A stretch of DNA of 64,000 bases, taken from positions 7,874,001-7,938,000 of the forward strand of contig NZ_CP026652.1 in assembly GCF_002946835.1 (NCBI RefSeq). Reading direction: 5' to 3'. The position numbers and the translations under genes are program-made. Below, piece by piece: positions 30,094-39,156 of this stretch. The DNA is from Streptomyces dengpaensis. Its GTDB lineage: Bacteria > Actinomycetota > Actinomycetes > Streptomycetales > Streptomycetaceae. The notes below the pieces were generated by a model. The model ran no database searches. It was not told the DNA's origin and saw only the letters and a program-made list of their open reading frames with translations. The number at the start of each line of letters is the position of its first letter. Within the stretch, counting starts at the first letter, position 1.

Positions 30094-30252
30094 GACTGCT
30101 CCTCTTCGGACCGGTCCCACAGCCTTGCGGATCACACTGAACGCCGTCCCTGGACATGTCAACGCGGCTCCGGCCAGGTCCGTGAGCGGAAGCGGCGGGC
30201 CGTGCCGGCCGCCGTCGAGGAACTCGGCTGCTGGCCCACCCCCGCCGCGCGA

Positions 30253-31689
30253 TCAGGCCGGTGCCGGTGCCGGAACCGCGGCGGCCCGGTCGGTGAGCGA
30301 CGCCGAATAGCGGCGCAGCAGGAGGACGGCGGTGGTGGCCAGTCCGGTGAGCAGGCCGAGCCAGATGCCGACGGTGTCCAGGCCGAGCGGGTAGGCCAGC
30401 AGCCAGGAGGCGGGGAGGCCGACGGCCCAGTAGCCGACGAGGGTGATCCGGAATCCGCTCTTCGTGTCGTCGAGGCCGCGCAGCAGTCCGATGCCGATGT
30501 TCTGCGAGCAGTCGAAGAACTGCAGGAACGCGGTGACGACGAGCAGATGCGTGGCGATGTCGAGCGCGCGGTCGGAGCCCGAGTCGAGGAACGGGGCGAG
30601 GACGAGCTTCGGCACGGTGACGTAGAGGGTGCCGACGACGGTCATCACGGCAGCGGCGCAGGCGAGCGCGGTGTTCCTGATGCGGCGGGCGTCGCCGATG
30701 CTGCCGAGGGCGAGTTCGCGGCTGACGTTGATGGACGCGGCGTGCGAGAGGCCGACGGCCACCTGGAAGACGATATAGACGAGTTGGTTGACGGCCGTGT
30801 GCGCGGCGAGCGCGGCCGGGCCGAAGGAGCCGGCCATCAGCGCGGTGAGGGAGAAGAACCCGGCTTCCGAACCGTAGGTCGCCGCGATCGGCACGCCGAG
30901 GCCGACGAGCCGTTTGACCGTGGCCGGTGCGGCCTTGGCGGCGTTCAGCGTGAGCAGCGGCGCCAGTTCGGCGTCCCGACGCGCCGAGACGTACAGGGCG
31001 AGGAAGGACAGCAGATAGACGGTGGAGGTGGCGACGCCGATGCCGGTCAGACCGAGCCGGGGGAGCCCCCAAGTACCGTGGATCAGGACCCAGTTGAGGC
31101 CCGCGTTGACCCCGATGGACACGACGGTGATGCGCAGCAGCGCCTGGGGGCGCCGCAAGCCGACGGTGAACTGGCGGATCACCTGGAACCACAGACAGGG
31201 CAGCAGGCCGGGCGCGAGCGCCAGCAGCATCGTCTCGACGCGGTCGACGACCGCGGCGTCCTGCCCGAGCCAGGTCAGCGACTGGCCGATGAGGATCATG
31301 AGGACGGCCCCCGCGAGACCCGCGAGCGTGGCCAGGGCCAGGCTCGCGCGGAGAATGCCGCGGACTTCCTCGCGGGCGACCTCGGCGTCCTCACCGCCCC
31401 GTTCGGCCTCTCCCGCCTGTTCGGCCTTCTCGGCCTGTTCTGCGCGGGCCGCCGCGGCGGCGATCTGGTTGCCGACGGAGGTGACGAGCCCGACGCCCAT
31501 GGTGCGCAGCTGATTGAAGATGACGATGGCCAGACCGCCCGCGGCCAGTTCCTGGGTGCCGAGCAGCCCCATCATCACGGTGTCGGTGGTGGTCAGGGCG
31601 ACCTGGGCGAGCTGGGTGAGGACGAGCGGGACGGCGAGGGTGGCCAGCGCGCGGCTGTCGCGGAGGAGAGTGGTCAGCATGGGGGTCAT
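30253..31689 (-). CDS. MATE-family efflux transporter
   Basis: A 478-residue protein with about 12 membrane helices. The N-terminal LATLAVPLVLTQLAQVAL and TTDTVMMGLLGTQELAAGG are the classic MATE first and second helices. It is the last gene of the leftward diaminopropionate operon and overlaps the SbnA-like gene by 4 bp. It therefore probably exports the operon's product. MATE exporters for small metallophores are less common than MFS ones. Start could be ATG 31689 or ATG 31680. Confidence 0.9.
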   Translation of the reverse strand: MTPMLTTLLRDSRALATLAVPLVLTQLAQVALTTTDTVMMGLLGTQELAAGGLAIVIFNQLRTMGVGLVTSVGNQIAAAAARAEQAEKAEQAGEAERGGEDAEVAREEVRGILRASLALATLAGLAGAVLMILIGQSLTWLGQDAAVVDRVETMLLALAPGLLPCLWFQVIRQFTVGLRRPQALLRITVVSIGVNAGLNWVLIHGTWGLPRLGLTGIGVATSTVYLLSFLALYVSARRDAELAPLLTLNAAKAAPATVKRLVGLGVPIAATYGSEAGFFSLTALMAGSFGPAALAAHTAVNQLVYIVFQVAVGLSHAASINVSRELALGSIGDARRIRNTALACAAAVMTVVGTLYVTVPKLVLAPFLDSGSDRALDIATHLLVVTAFLQFFDCSQNIGIGLLRGLDDTKSGFRITLVGYWAVGLPASWLLAYPLGLDTVGIWLGLLTGLATTAVLLLRRYSASLTDRAAAVPAPAPA

Positions 31690-32714
31690 CGGTTCCTGCG
31701 GAGTTTGGTGAGGAGCTCGTCGATGTCCCGTTCCGCGGCGGGCGCGAGCAGGTCACGGGCTTGCATCCAGTCGTCGTTGAACACCGTGTCCAGGTACTTC
31801 TCCCCGCCGTCGTTGATGAGCGCGACCATAGTGGTGCCCGGCGGCAGTGCGGAAAGCCGGGTCAGCGCCTCGTATACGACACCGCCCGCGGAGCCGCCGA
31901 TGAGCAGCCCGGTACGGGCCACCGCGCGACAGGCCGCGAACGCCTCGACGTCGCCGACCTTGACGCCCTCGTCGATGAGGTCGAAGTCGACCAGGGCACC
32001 GATCTCGGCGCCCTCGGGGGTGCCCGTGCCGGACTGGTAGTAGTCGTGGGCGGGGCCGCCGAACGCGATGGATCCCTTGGGCTCGACGCCGATGGTCGTG
32101 AAGCCGGGTATGAGCGTCCGGAGTTCACGGGCCGTCCCGCAGAGTCCGCCGCCGGTGCCGACGGCGCCGACGAGGACGTCGATCCTGCCGTCGAGCGCCT
32201 CGTGCAGCTCGTGGGCCACCGGGAAGTAACCGACACCGTTACTGTGGTTGTTGTGCTGCTCGGTGAAGATGGTGTTGTCCTGGCCGCGGGCCATCTCCTC
32301 GGCGAGTTCCTCGCGCGCGGCGGTGGCGAGTTCCTCGGTGCCGTCGTCGTCGACGTACACGAGCTCGGTGCCCAGGGCCTTCATGGCGCGCAGTTTGTCG
32401 GCACTGGCGTGATGGTCGACGACGGCGGTGAAGGTGTAGCCGCGCTCGGCGGCGACGACGGCGAGTCCCAGGCCGGTGTTGCCGGACGTGGACTCGATGA
32501 TCCGTCCACCGGGCCGCAGTTCACCGCGCTCCTCGGCGTCGGTGATCATCTGGCGGGCCATACGGATCTTCGCGGTGCCGGTCGGGTTGAACATCTCCAG
32601 CTTCAGCAGCAGGCGGCTGCCGGTCTCGGTGACGGCGAGTTCGAGAAGGGGCGTGCAGCCGATCAGGTCGGACACACGGGAGACCACGGCGGGCCGCTGA
32701 AGTGCTCCGGGCAT
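31686..32714 (-). CDS. sbnA: SbnA-like PLP enzyme (2,3-diaminopropionate pathway)
   Basis: A 342-residue cysteine-synthase-fold enzyme. The PLP Lys is Lys49 in NPTGTAKIRMA, the phosphate/substrate loop is STSGNTG at 75-81, and the glycine loop VGTGGGLCG follows. SbnA joins O-phospho-L-serine and L-glutamate to N-(1-amino-1-carboxyl-2-ethyl)-glutamate. The partner SbnB gene lies two genes upstream, which separates this from an ordinary cysteine synthase. It overlaps the MATE gene by 4 bp. Identification as SbnA rather than another beta-substituting enzyme rests on family pattern and context. Confidence 0.82.
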   Translation of the reverse strand: MPGALQRPAVVSRVSDLIGCTPLLELAVTETGSRLLLKLEMFNPTGTAKIRMARQMITDAEERGELRPGGRIIESTSGNTGLGLAVVAAERGYTFTAVVDHHASADKLRAMKALGTELVYVDDDGTEELATAAREELAEEMARGQDNTIFTEQHNNHSNGVGYFPVAHELHEALDGRIDVLVGAVGTGGGLCGTARELRTLIPGFTTIGVEPKGSIAFGGPAHDYYQSGTGTPEGAEIGALVDFDLIDEGVKVGDVEAFAACRAVARTGLLIGGSAGGVVYEALTRLSALPPGTTMVALINDGGEKYLDTVFNDDWMQARDLLAPAAERDIDELLTKLRRNR

Positions 32715-32819
32715 CGAATGCTCCTGTGGGGGTCGGGCGACACGGGGTCGGGCGACGTGGGCCGGGCGGCGCGGGGGCGTCAGGCGAAGTGGCGGTTGGG
32801 GTACAGCTCTGACGAGCTG

Positions 32820-34205
32820 TCAGACAAAGTGCCGGTCGAGTCTCCAGCGCGGACGGCGGCGGTCGGTGTGGTCGACGACGACCTTGGGCGGCAGGGGCAG
32901 GTCGTGGAAGGACGACTCGTTCGAATCCATCTGGTATCCGGCCGTGTTGGGGTAGACGAGGAGGTCGCCGACCCGAGGCCGCCGGGGGAAGGGGATCTTC
33001 CGCCAGGTGAGCATGTCCGACTCCAGACAGGTGGCCGCGCCGACGGCCGCGGGGTAGATGCCCACCGGCGCCACCGCACCCGTCGAGAGCAAACGGGGCT
33101 CGGGCAGGTACTCGCTGTTGAACCACTGCTCCGACAGGCTCAGGCTGGTCCCGTCCACGGTCAGCAGCTGATACCCGTCACGGTTCTTGGCCCCCTGGAT
33201 CCGGAACACGCTGGCACCCGCCTTGTCCAACAGCGCGCGCCCCGGCTCCAGCAGCAGGACGATCCCGGAGTCGTCAAAGAGCTGGGCCACCGTCCGGTCG
33301 TATCCCTCGGGACGCGTCGCGAGCAGGGCCCGCAGCGCGTCGGCGTCTGCCACGCGGGAGTAATACGGGTAGAAGTCCCCGGAGTTGTACGCCTTGCCCG
33401 CGTGATAGTGACCGCTGTTCTGCGCGCCGAGGAAGTCCCGCCAGCTGTCGGCGTCGGTGTAACGGACGGCCAGGCCACCGCCGATGCTGATCCGGTTCGC
33501 CTCGAGTCCCAGCACGCGGGCCTTGAGGCACGCCTCCACCAGGCGCCCCGCGAGATCGGCCCGCGGCTGGATGGCGTAACCGGACAGATGGAAGCTGAAG
33601 CCCTCCATCCGGATCGCCTCGCCCGCCTGGACGCAGCGGTTCACGGCGGTGGCCAGTTCGGCCTCGGTCATGCCGAAGCGGCTGTGCGGCTGGCTCGCTG
33701 GCAGGCAGCGCAGGAGGATCCGGCCCGGTCGAACGTGTCCGCTCAGCACGGTCGTGACGAGCGCGTCGAGTTCGTCCAGGGTGTCCAGGGCGATCAACGC
33801 GCCCTGCTGGACCGCCAGTCGCAGCAGCAGAGCGTCCTTGGCGGGCCCGGTGACGACCAGGTTCTCCCCGCGCATCCCGTGCCCAAGGGCCTCCCGCAGC
33901 TCACCGACGGAGGCGACATCGACGCCCGCCCCACCGGCCACGGCGCGCTCCACCCACACCGCGGCCTTGTTGGCCTTCTTGGCGAAGTACACGAAGCCGT
34001 CCACCCCCGCGTCCGCGAGCGCGTCGTGCAGGGCCCGGAGGTTCGCGTCGAAGGCGTCGGGCAGCAGCAAGTGGAACGGCCCGCCGAACGCGTACGAGAG
34101 CTCTTCGAGCAGCCCGCTGGCGATGACCGCCTCGGTGGCGGGATCGGGCAGCGCCGGGAGCGAAGGTCCCCCGTCGGTCCCGGAGGGCGCGCCGCTCACC
34201 GCCAC
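32820..34205 (-). CDS. Group III PLP decarboxylase (diaminopimelate/ornithine type, SbnH-like)
   Basis: A 461-residue fold-type III decarboxylase. The PLP Lys is Lys77 in YFAKKANKA, close to the usual YAVKAN. An HSRFGM motif (SQPHSRFGMTE), GGGLAVRYTDAD and the EPGRALLDKAG strand are all in order. Within diaminopropionate pathways, SbnH of staphyloferrin B decarboxylates an intermediate carrying Dap. Here no citryl ligase is present, so the natural substrate may be Dap or its glutamate adduct. GTG 34205 has GGAGG 7 nt upstream and overlaps the SbnB-like gene by 10 bp. Confidence 0.85.
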   Translation of the reverse strand: MAVSGAPSGTDGGPSLPALPDPATEAVIASGLLEELSYAFGGPFHLLLPDAFDANLRALHDALADAGVDGFVYFAKKANKAAVWVERAVAGGAGVDVASVGELREALGHGMRGENLVVTGPAKDALLLRLAVQQGALIALDTLDELDALVTTVLSGHVRPGRILLRCLPASQPHSRFGMTEAELATAVNRCVQAGEAIRMEGFSFHLSGYAIQPRADLAGRLVEACLKARVLGLEANRISIGGGLAVRYTDADSWRDFLGAQNSGHYHAGKAYNSGDFYPYYSRVADADALRALLATRPEGYDRTVAQLFDDSGIVLLLEPGRALLDKAGASVFRIQGAKNRDGYQLLTVDGTSLSLSEQWFNSEYLPEPRLLSTGAVAPVGIYPAAVGAATCLESDMLTWRKIPFPRRPRVGDLLVYPNTAGYQMDSNESSFHDLPLPPKVVVDHTDRRRPRWRLDRHFV

Positions 34206-35203
34206 AACGCCACCTCCGTGCCCAGTCCCTGAGCCAGCGCCAGCTGTGCGAAGCGGTGGCCGAGTGCGATGTCGGTGACGACGAGACCGCTGTTGTACGC
34301 GAAGATCCGCTCCGTCGCCGAGTGACGGCCGGCGGTCACCCCGGCGAGCACGGGCGGGAACTCGGCGTCCACGGCGGGGAGTTTGCCGTCGGCGTCCGCC
34401 ATGTCGGTGCCGGTGACGTTCATCTGCGCCTCGCTGGTGGCGATGACACGGTCGGCCCGGTGCAGCGTGGACGGCGCGAGGCCGTGGCCGACGAGGATCG
34501 ACAGGGCGCCGGGCCTGAGCCAGTCCGCCTCGACGGCGGCCGGAGTGTGTCCGCCCGCCGTCGCCACGATGACGTCCGCGTTCCCGGCGGCGGCCCGCAG
34601 ATCGGTGACGACCTCCACCTCGCGGTCCGGATAGTACGCGCGCAACTGCTCGCGCACCGCTTCGATGCCCTCGGGGTGGGTGCCGAACAGCATCAGCCGG
34701 TCCAGGTCCGGCAGGGTGGTGAGCAGGAACGGCAGCGCGAGGCGCCCCTGCGTTCCGGTGCCGATGACCAGGGCGCTGCGCGCGCCCGGCGCCGCGCAGG
34801 CTCGGGCGAGCAGCGCGGAGACCGCCGGGGTGCGCAGCGATCCGATGCGCGAGCAGTCCATCATCGCCACGGGCAGCCCGGTGACGTCGTCGTAGACCGT
34901 CAGCGAGGTGTAGTAGTGCTGCTCCTCGCGGCCCTTGTCGAGACCGTGCTTGTACGAGGTCTTGATCGCGACCACGTCGCGGGAGCCGTCCCGGCCGAGC
35001 ATGGCGTACGCGACCGAGTGCCCGTCCGCGGGCTTGACCGTCAGCTTGCGGGGGTTGTCGGACTGCCCGGCGTGCAGGGTGCGGTAGGCGCCCTCGACGG
35101 TGTCGACCACGTCGGCCAGGGATATGTCGATGCCGGCGAGGTCGCTGGTGGAGAGGATCCGCAGGTGCTGGTCGTCGCCGGGGGCGCCGGTGAGGTCGGT
35201 CAC
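34196..35203 (-). CDS. sbnB: SbnB-like dehydrogenase (2,3-diaminopropionate pathway)
   Basis: A 335-residue member of the ornithine cyclodeaminase / mu-crystallin family. The NAD-binding motif is VIGTGTQGRLA, and DCSRIGSLRTPAVSALLAR is the characteristic active-site helix. SbnB oxidises and hydrolyses N-(1-amino-1-carboxyl-2-ethyl)-glutamate to L-2,3-diaminopropionate and 2-oxoglutarate. With the SbnA-like gene in the same operon this is the likely reaction. GTG 35203 has GGAGG 9 nt upstream. It lies 38 bp after the oxygenase gene. Confidence 0.85.
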   Translation of the reverse strand: MTDLTGAPGDDQHLRILSTSDLAGIDISLADVVDTVEGAYRTLHAGQSDNPRKLTVKPADGHSVAYAMLGRDGSRDVVAIKTSYKHGLDKGREEQHYYTSLTVYDDVTGLPVAMMDCSRIGSLRTPAVSALLARACAAPGARSALVIGTGTQGRLALPFLLTTLPDLDRLMLFGTHPEGIEAVREQLRAYYPDREVEVVTDLRAAAGNADVIVATAGGHTPAAVEADWLRPGALSILVGHGLAPSTLHRADRVIATSEAQMNVTGTDMADADGKLPAVDAEFPPVLAGVTAGRHSATERIFAYNSGLVVTDIALGHRFAQLALAQGLGTEVALWR

Positions 35204-35241
35204 GGTGGTGTTCCTCCAGGGTGAGGAGCGGGAGAGGGCGT

Positions 35242-36324
35242 TCAGCTCGCGTGCGCGTCAGGCGCGTCAGGCGCGCCAGACGCTTCAGTGGCGGCTCGAC
35301 TCTGGCCGTAGGCTCCAGAGCCGGCTCGACTCCTGTCGTACGCCTCGACGGCCGCCTGGCCGTAGCCGTGCTCGTCGGCCTCGGCGAGCGGGCGGGAGCG
35401 GCGCCCGGGAACCCCGACGGAGGCGCGCTTGAGCCAGCGGTCGGTGCCGTCGTAGCGGGCCCGGAAGGGCACCCGGCCGTGCACCACCATGTCGTTGTCG
35501 ACGACGAGGACTTCGCCGGGGTTCAGGCTCACCGCGCGGGAGACGCGGGCGAGTTCGTCCTCCAGACGCCGGTAGGCGGCCCGGTGCGCGGGGGAGGCGT
35601 CGGCGAGCGGCGTGTAGGCCGGATCGAAGCGGAGCGTCAGGCCGTCCTGGGCGTGGAAGAGGGTGGGCACCAAGGGCGGGCTTCCGCCGTCGAACCCCTG
35701 GGCCTCGGTGTACGCGTCGTCCGGCAGGATCGGCAGCAACGGCCGGGTCAGCAGGGCGATATCGGCCTCGTCGAGCCGGACCTGGCGGATGCTGGCGGCG
35801 GTGGTCGCGATGTTGTCCCGATTGCGCATGCAGCTCAGCATCAACAGATGGGCGCGGCCCGGGTGGAAGGCGTCCTCGGTGTGCGGGCTGAGCAGCACCG
35901 TGCTGCTGGCGCCGGTCTGCTCGTCCTCGTGCCCGGGGGAGGGGACGATGTTGTGGACGTAACGGCCGTCCTGCTGTCCTTCCCAGGCGATGGGGTTGCC
36001 CATCACGGTCGCCAGCAGGAGCAGGGTGATGTCGTGGAGCGCGCCGCGGTCGCCCGCGTCGGCCCAACTGGTGGGCGTCGGACCGAGGTTGTGGCCGTCG
36101 ACGTCGAGTCCGGCGAGGACGTACAGCCCGTCGGCCGTGTCCACGGGGCGGCAGTGGTGGCGCAGGGTGTCGCTGAAGGCGTCGGCGGTCTGGGCGACCC
36201 GCTCCAACAGGGTCGCGGAGGCGGCGGATGTGCCGAATTCGGCGAGCAATTCCTGTGCTGCCTGGCGGAGTTCGGCCACAGAGTGGGCATCGAGCGTGCG
36301 GACAGGTGCGGCTGCCGTGCGCAT
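35242..36324 (-). CDS. Clavaminate-synthase-like 2-oxoglutarate/Fe(II) oxygenase
   Basis: A 360-residue TauD/TfdA-type enzyme closest in pattern to amino acid beta-hydroxylases such as VioC and AsnO. The metal motif is H148-T-E150 in SPHTEDAFHP, the distal His lies in VVHGRVPF near residue 282, and an Arg for 2-oxoglutarate follows in RWLKR. It is the first gene of the leftward operon, 79 bp from an iron box. It may hydroxylate an amino acid precursor or the finished chelator. The C-terminal 40 residues are low-complexity Ala/Ser-rich and probably dispensable. Confidence 0.85.
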   Translation of the reverse strand: MRTAAAPVRTLDAHSVAELRQAAQELLAEFGTSAASATLLERVAQTADAFSDTLRHHCRPVDTADGLYVLAGLDVDGHNLGPTPTSWADAGDRGALHDITLLLLATVMGNPIAWEGQQDGRYVHNIVPSPGHEDEQTGASSTVLLSPHTEDAFHPGRAHLLMLSCMRNRDNIATTAASIRQVRLDEADIALLTRPLLPILPDDAYTEAQGFDGGSPPLVPTLFHAQDGLTLRFDPAYTPLADASPAHRAAYRRLEDELARVSRAVSLNPGEVLVVDNDMVVHGRVPFRARYDGTDRWLKRASVGVPGRRSRPLAEADEHGYGQAAVEAYDRSRAGSGAYGQSRAATEASGAPDAPDAHAS

Positions 36325-36403
36325 GGCGAAAGGTCCCGTTCTTCGAAGGGTGTGGGGGTTTGCTGTGCGCTAGCTGTGAACGGGCCAAACGCTAGCAGTT
36401 GAC

Positions 36404-36422
36404 TTAGGTAAGGCAAACCTTA
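36404..36422 (-). promoter_or_regulatory. DmdR/IdeR iron box of the leftward operon
   Basis: TTAGGTAAGGCAAACCTTA matches the DmdR/IdeR consensus (TTAGGTTAGGCTCACCTAA) at 15 of 19 positions by my count. It lies 80 bp upstream of the oxygenase ATG. Iron-loaded DmdR would repress the biosynthetic operon. Confidence 0.8.
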
Positions 36423-36540
36423 GCTGTCTTTCGGGAGGGTGAACTAGCCAACATCCCTTCGTTTGGGGTGAGTTGATGTCGAACTGACGTGCAGCTTGGC
36501 AGGTGGATCAAACTCCCGCCATCTTGCGGAACGATTGTCA

Positions 36541-36559
36541 TTAGGGTAGGCAACCCTAA
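36541..36559 (+). promoter_or_regulatory. DmdR/IdeR iron box of the rightward transporter operon
   Basis: TTAGGGTAGGCAACCCTAA also matches at 15 of 19 positions and is a perfect dyad with 7-bp arms. It lies 39 bp upstream of the binding-protein GTG, a position expected to block transcription. Confidence 0.8.
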
Positions 36560-36598
36560 GAACTGCCACATTCCTGTGCGACGGGATCGAGGACGTAC

Positions 36599-38146
36599 GT
36601 GAACATCACCAGGCGCCAAGTGCTGTGGGCCGGCGGGGCGATAGGTACGACAGCACTGCTGGCCGCTTGTTCGGGGGGCGACGACACCTCGGGGAAGCCG
36701 GCGGCCGCGGGCGGCAAGCCCAAGAAGGGCGGCACTCTCCGCATCGGAGCCCTGGGGCGCGCCGGCGCCATCACCCGGGACCCGCACGGGACACAGGGCA
36801 ACGAGAGCGACTACCTGATCCTGGCCCTGATCTACGACACGCTCACCGTGCCGGGTACCGAGCCCAACACCGAGCCCCGGCTCGCCGCTTCGTGGGAGGC
36901 GTCGACGGACCTGAAGACCTGGCGCTTCAAGCTGGCCAAGGGCGCCACCTTCCACGACGGCACCCCGGTCACCGCGGCGGACGTGGTCTGGTCGCTCAAG
37001 CGCCTGCGCAACACCCCGTCCGGCGCCGCCCGGCTGCCCGGCATCAAGGCGGAGAACATCAAGTCCGAGGGCGACGACACCGTCGTACTCGTCTCCGACT
37101 ACGCCAATGCCGAACTGCCGCTGCTGACGCGTCTGACGACGTTCGTCCTGAAGAAGGACACCTCCGACAAGGAACTGGAGAAGGCGCCGGGCACCGGCCC
37201 GTTCAAGCTCGACTGGTACCGCGGCGGCAACGCGCGACTGGTCCGCAACGACGCGTGGTACGGCGGCACCGTCCACCTCGACGCCATCGAGGTGAAGATG
37301 TTCGAGACGCCGCAGGCGATGTCCAGCGCGCTGCTCGCCGGGCAGATCGACGTAGCCTCGAACGTCGGCGCCGTCGCCGCGCGAACCGCCGAGTCCCGCA
37401 AGGACATCCAGGTCGTGCGCCGCCCCAACGACATGTCGATGCCCATCGTGATGCGCACCAAGAGCGGCCCGTTCGCCGACGAGCGGGTGCGCGAGGCGCT
37501 GCGCCTGGTCGTCGACCGCGACGCGATGGTCAAGCAGGTGCTGTCCGGCTACGGCACCGTCGCCAACGACATCATGGGCACCGGCGACCCGAACTACGCC
37601 AAGGGCATCCCGCAGCGCACGCGTGATTTGGCGAAGGCCAAGAAGCTGCTCACCGAGGCCAAGTTCGACCTGTCCAAGACCTACGACCTGGTCACCACCG
37701 AAGACATCCCAGGGCTCGCCGAGTCCGCGACGCTGTTCGCCTCCCAGGCGCGCGAGGCCGGCATCAAGATCCAGGTCGTCAAGCAGGAGTCCGGCGCCTT
37801 CTACGAGAAGACCTGGCTCAAGGGCGATCTGTACACCACGTACTGGGGCACCAACGACTCCGTGGTCTTCTTCGCCTCCAAGACGCTGGTCAGCGAGGCC
37901 GGGCAGAACGAAGCCGGCTTCGCCGACAAGGAGTTCGACGCCTCGTACCGCAAGGTCATCGGCACCGCCGACGAAACCGCGCGCGGCACCGCGCTGCGCG
38001 AGCTGCAGCAGATCGAGTACGACAAGTCCGGCTATCTGCTGTGGGGCATGGCCGACGGCATCGACCTCGCCGTGGCCAAGGTCCAGAACCTGCCCAAGCT
38101 CCCGGGCTACGGCCGGGTCCAGCTCGAGAACGTGTGGCTGAGTTGA
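36599..38146 (+). CDS. Nickel/peptide/opine-type ABC substrate-binding lipoprotein
   Basis: A 515-residue SBP_bac_5 protein. The N-terminus has a twin-arginine motif (TRRQVLW) and a lipobox LLAAC, with Cys24 lipidated, so it is probably a Tat-exported lipoprotein. The mature part is full length and ordered as in NikA/CntA/OppA proteins. GTG 36599 has GAGGA 5 nt upstream. It heads the iron-box-controlled operon and should capture the product of the divergent biosynthetic operon. Members of this family bind peptides, nickel-histidine or opine metallophores, so metal-chelate import is plausible. Confidence 0.87.
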   Translation: MNITRRQVLWAGGAIGTTALLAACSGGDDTSGKPAAAGGKPKKGGTLRIGALGRAGAITRDPHGTQGNESDYLILALIYDTLTVPGTEPNTEPRLAASWEASTDLKTWRFKLAKGATFHDGTPVTAADVVWSLKRLRNTPSGAARLPGIKAENIKSEGDDTVVLVSDYANAELPLLTRLTTFVLKKDTSDKELEKAPGTGPFKLDWYRGGNARLVRNDAWYGGTVHLDAIEVKMFETPQAMSSALLAGQIDVASNVGAVAARTAESRKDIQVVRRPNDMSMPIVMRTKSGPFADERVREALRLVVDRDAMVKQVLSGYGTVANDIMGTGDPNYAKGIPQRTRDLAKAKKLLTEAKFDLSKTYDLVTTEDIPGLAESATLFASQAREAGIKIQVVKQESGAFYEKTWLKGDLYTTYWGTNDSVVFFASKTLVSEAGQNEAGFADKEFDASYRKVIGTADETARGTALRELQQIEYDKSGYLLWGMADGIDLAVAKVQNLPKLPGYGRVQLENVWLS

Positions 38147-39156
38147 GCCGCACCGTCAAGGACGACGTGGTGGCCGTCCCCGCACGCTCGGGGGCGGCCA
38201 CCGTGCCGCGTCGTACGGGCACGCTCGTCCTGCGCGTCGCCGCGGCCGTGGCCCGGCGGGCCCTGATGCTCGCCGTACTCCTCGCCGTGGTCTTCGCCGC
38301 TGTGGAGGTGCTGCCCGGCGACGCCGCCACCGCGACCTCGGAGCGCGGGGACAGCGCCGCGGACGTGGCGGCCCGGAGGCATCTCCTGGGCCTCGACCGG
38401 CCGTTGTGGGAACGCTTCTGGGACTGGATGACCGCCCTGCCCACCGGCGACCTGGGGACCTCCGCGCGCGGGCAGAAGGTCACCGACCTGCTCGCCGACC
38501 CCTTCCCCAACACGCTGCTGCTCGGGTCGGCCGCCTTCGTCCTCACCGTCGTCGCCTCGCTCGCCCTGGGCTGCTGGGCGGCCTCCCGTCCGGGCCGGCC
38601 GATCGACCGGATCATCGGGCACGCGGCCACCTCGGCGTTCGCCGTGCCCGAATTCGTCGTCTCCGTCGGCCTGTTGCTCGTCCTGTCGCTGTGGACGGGC
38701 TGGCTGCCCGCCGTCACGCTCACCGGAGCCGACGGCAACCCCACCACCTGGACCATGCTGATCATGCCGGTGCTGGCCCTCGTCATCCCGCAGACCGGAT
38801 GGAACACCCGCATCGTGCGCGGCGCGCTCGCCGACCAGGCGTCCGCGCCCCATGTCGAAGCCGCCCATCTGGACGGGCTGCCCCCGCACCGCGTCGTCCT
38901 GCGTCACGCGCTGCCCGGCGCGCTCCCCGCGATCGCGACCGGCATCGCCACCTCCACCGGCATGCTCCTCGGGGGCGCCGTGGCCGTGGAGACGCTGTTC
39001 AACTACCCGGGCATCGGCTCCGTCCTGGCCGCCGCCGTCGCCGGCCGCGACGCCCCGCTCATCGCCGGGGTCGTGATGTGCGCGGGTGCCGCCATCAGCC
39101 TCGTCCTGCTCGCCGCCGACCTCGTCCGCGCCCGGATGCTGGGAGCACGCACGTGA
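38143..39156 (+). CDS. ABC transporter permease (DppB/NikB-like)
   Basis: A 337-residue permease with about six membrane helices and the usual N-terminal ARRALMLAVLLAVVFAAVEVL helix replaced in position by VARRALMLAVLL. The conserved cytoplasmic loop before the penultimate helix (HVEAAHLDGLPPHRVVLRHA) fits the DppB class. The start is uncertain: TTG 38143 overlaps the upstream TGA (TTGA) and is chosen here; GTG 38134 is the alternative. It is the second gene of the importer operon. Confidence 0.85.
   Translation: MSRTVKDDVVAVPARSGAATVPRRTGTLVLRVAAAVARRALMLAVLLAVVFAAVEVLPGDAATATSERGDSAADVAARRHLLGLDRPLWERFWDWMTALPTGDLGTSARGQKVTDLLADPFPNTLLLGSAAFVLTVVASLALGCWAASRPGRPIDRIIGHAATSAFAVPEFVVSVGLLLVLSLWTGWLPAVTLTGADGNPTTWTMLIMPVLALVIPQTGWNTRIVRGALADQASAPHVEAAHLDGLPPHRVVLRHALPGALPAIATGIATSTGMLLGGAVAVETLFNYPGIGSVLAAAVAGRDAPLIAGVVMCAGAAISLVLLAADLVRARMLGART

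Noticed and set aside
29005..32040. Very long plus-strand open frame over the Gfo/Idh and MATE genes
   Set aside because: It is antisense to well-supported genes with clear motifs and has no recognisable domain; long antisense frames are common at this GC content.
31686..32714. Ordinary cysteine synthase or cystathionine beta-synthase
   Set aside because: The SbnB-like partner, decarboxylase and iron boxes in the same locus favour the SbnA role, although fold alone cannot exclude cysteine synthase.
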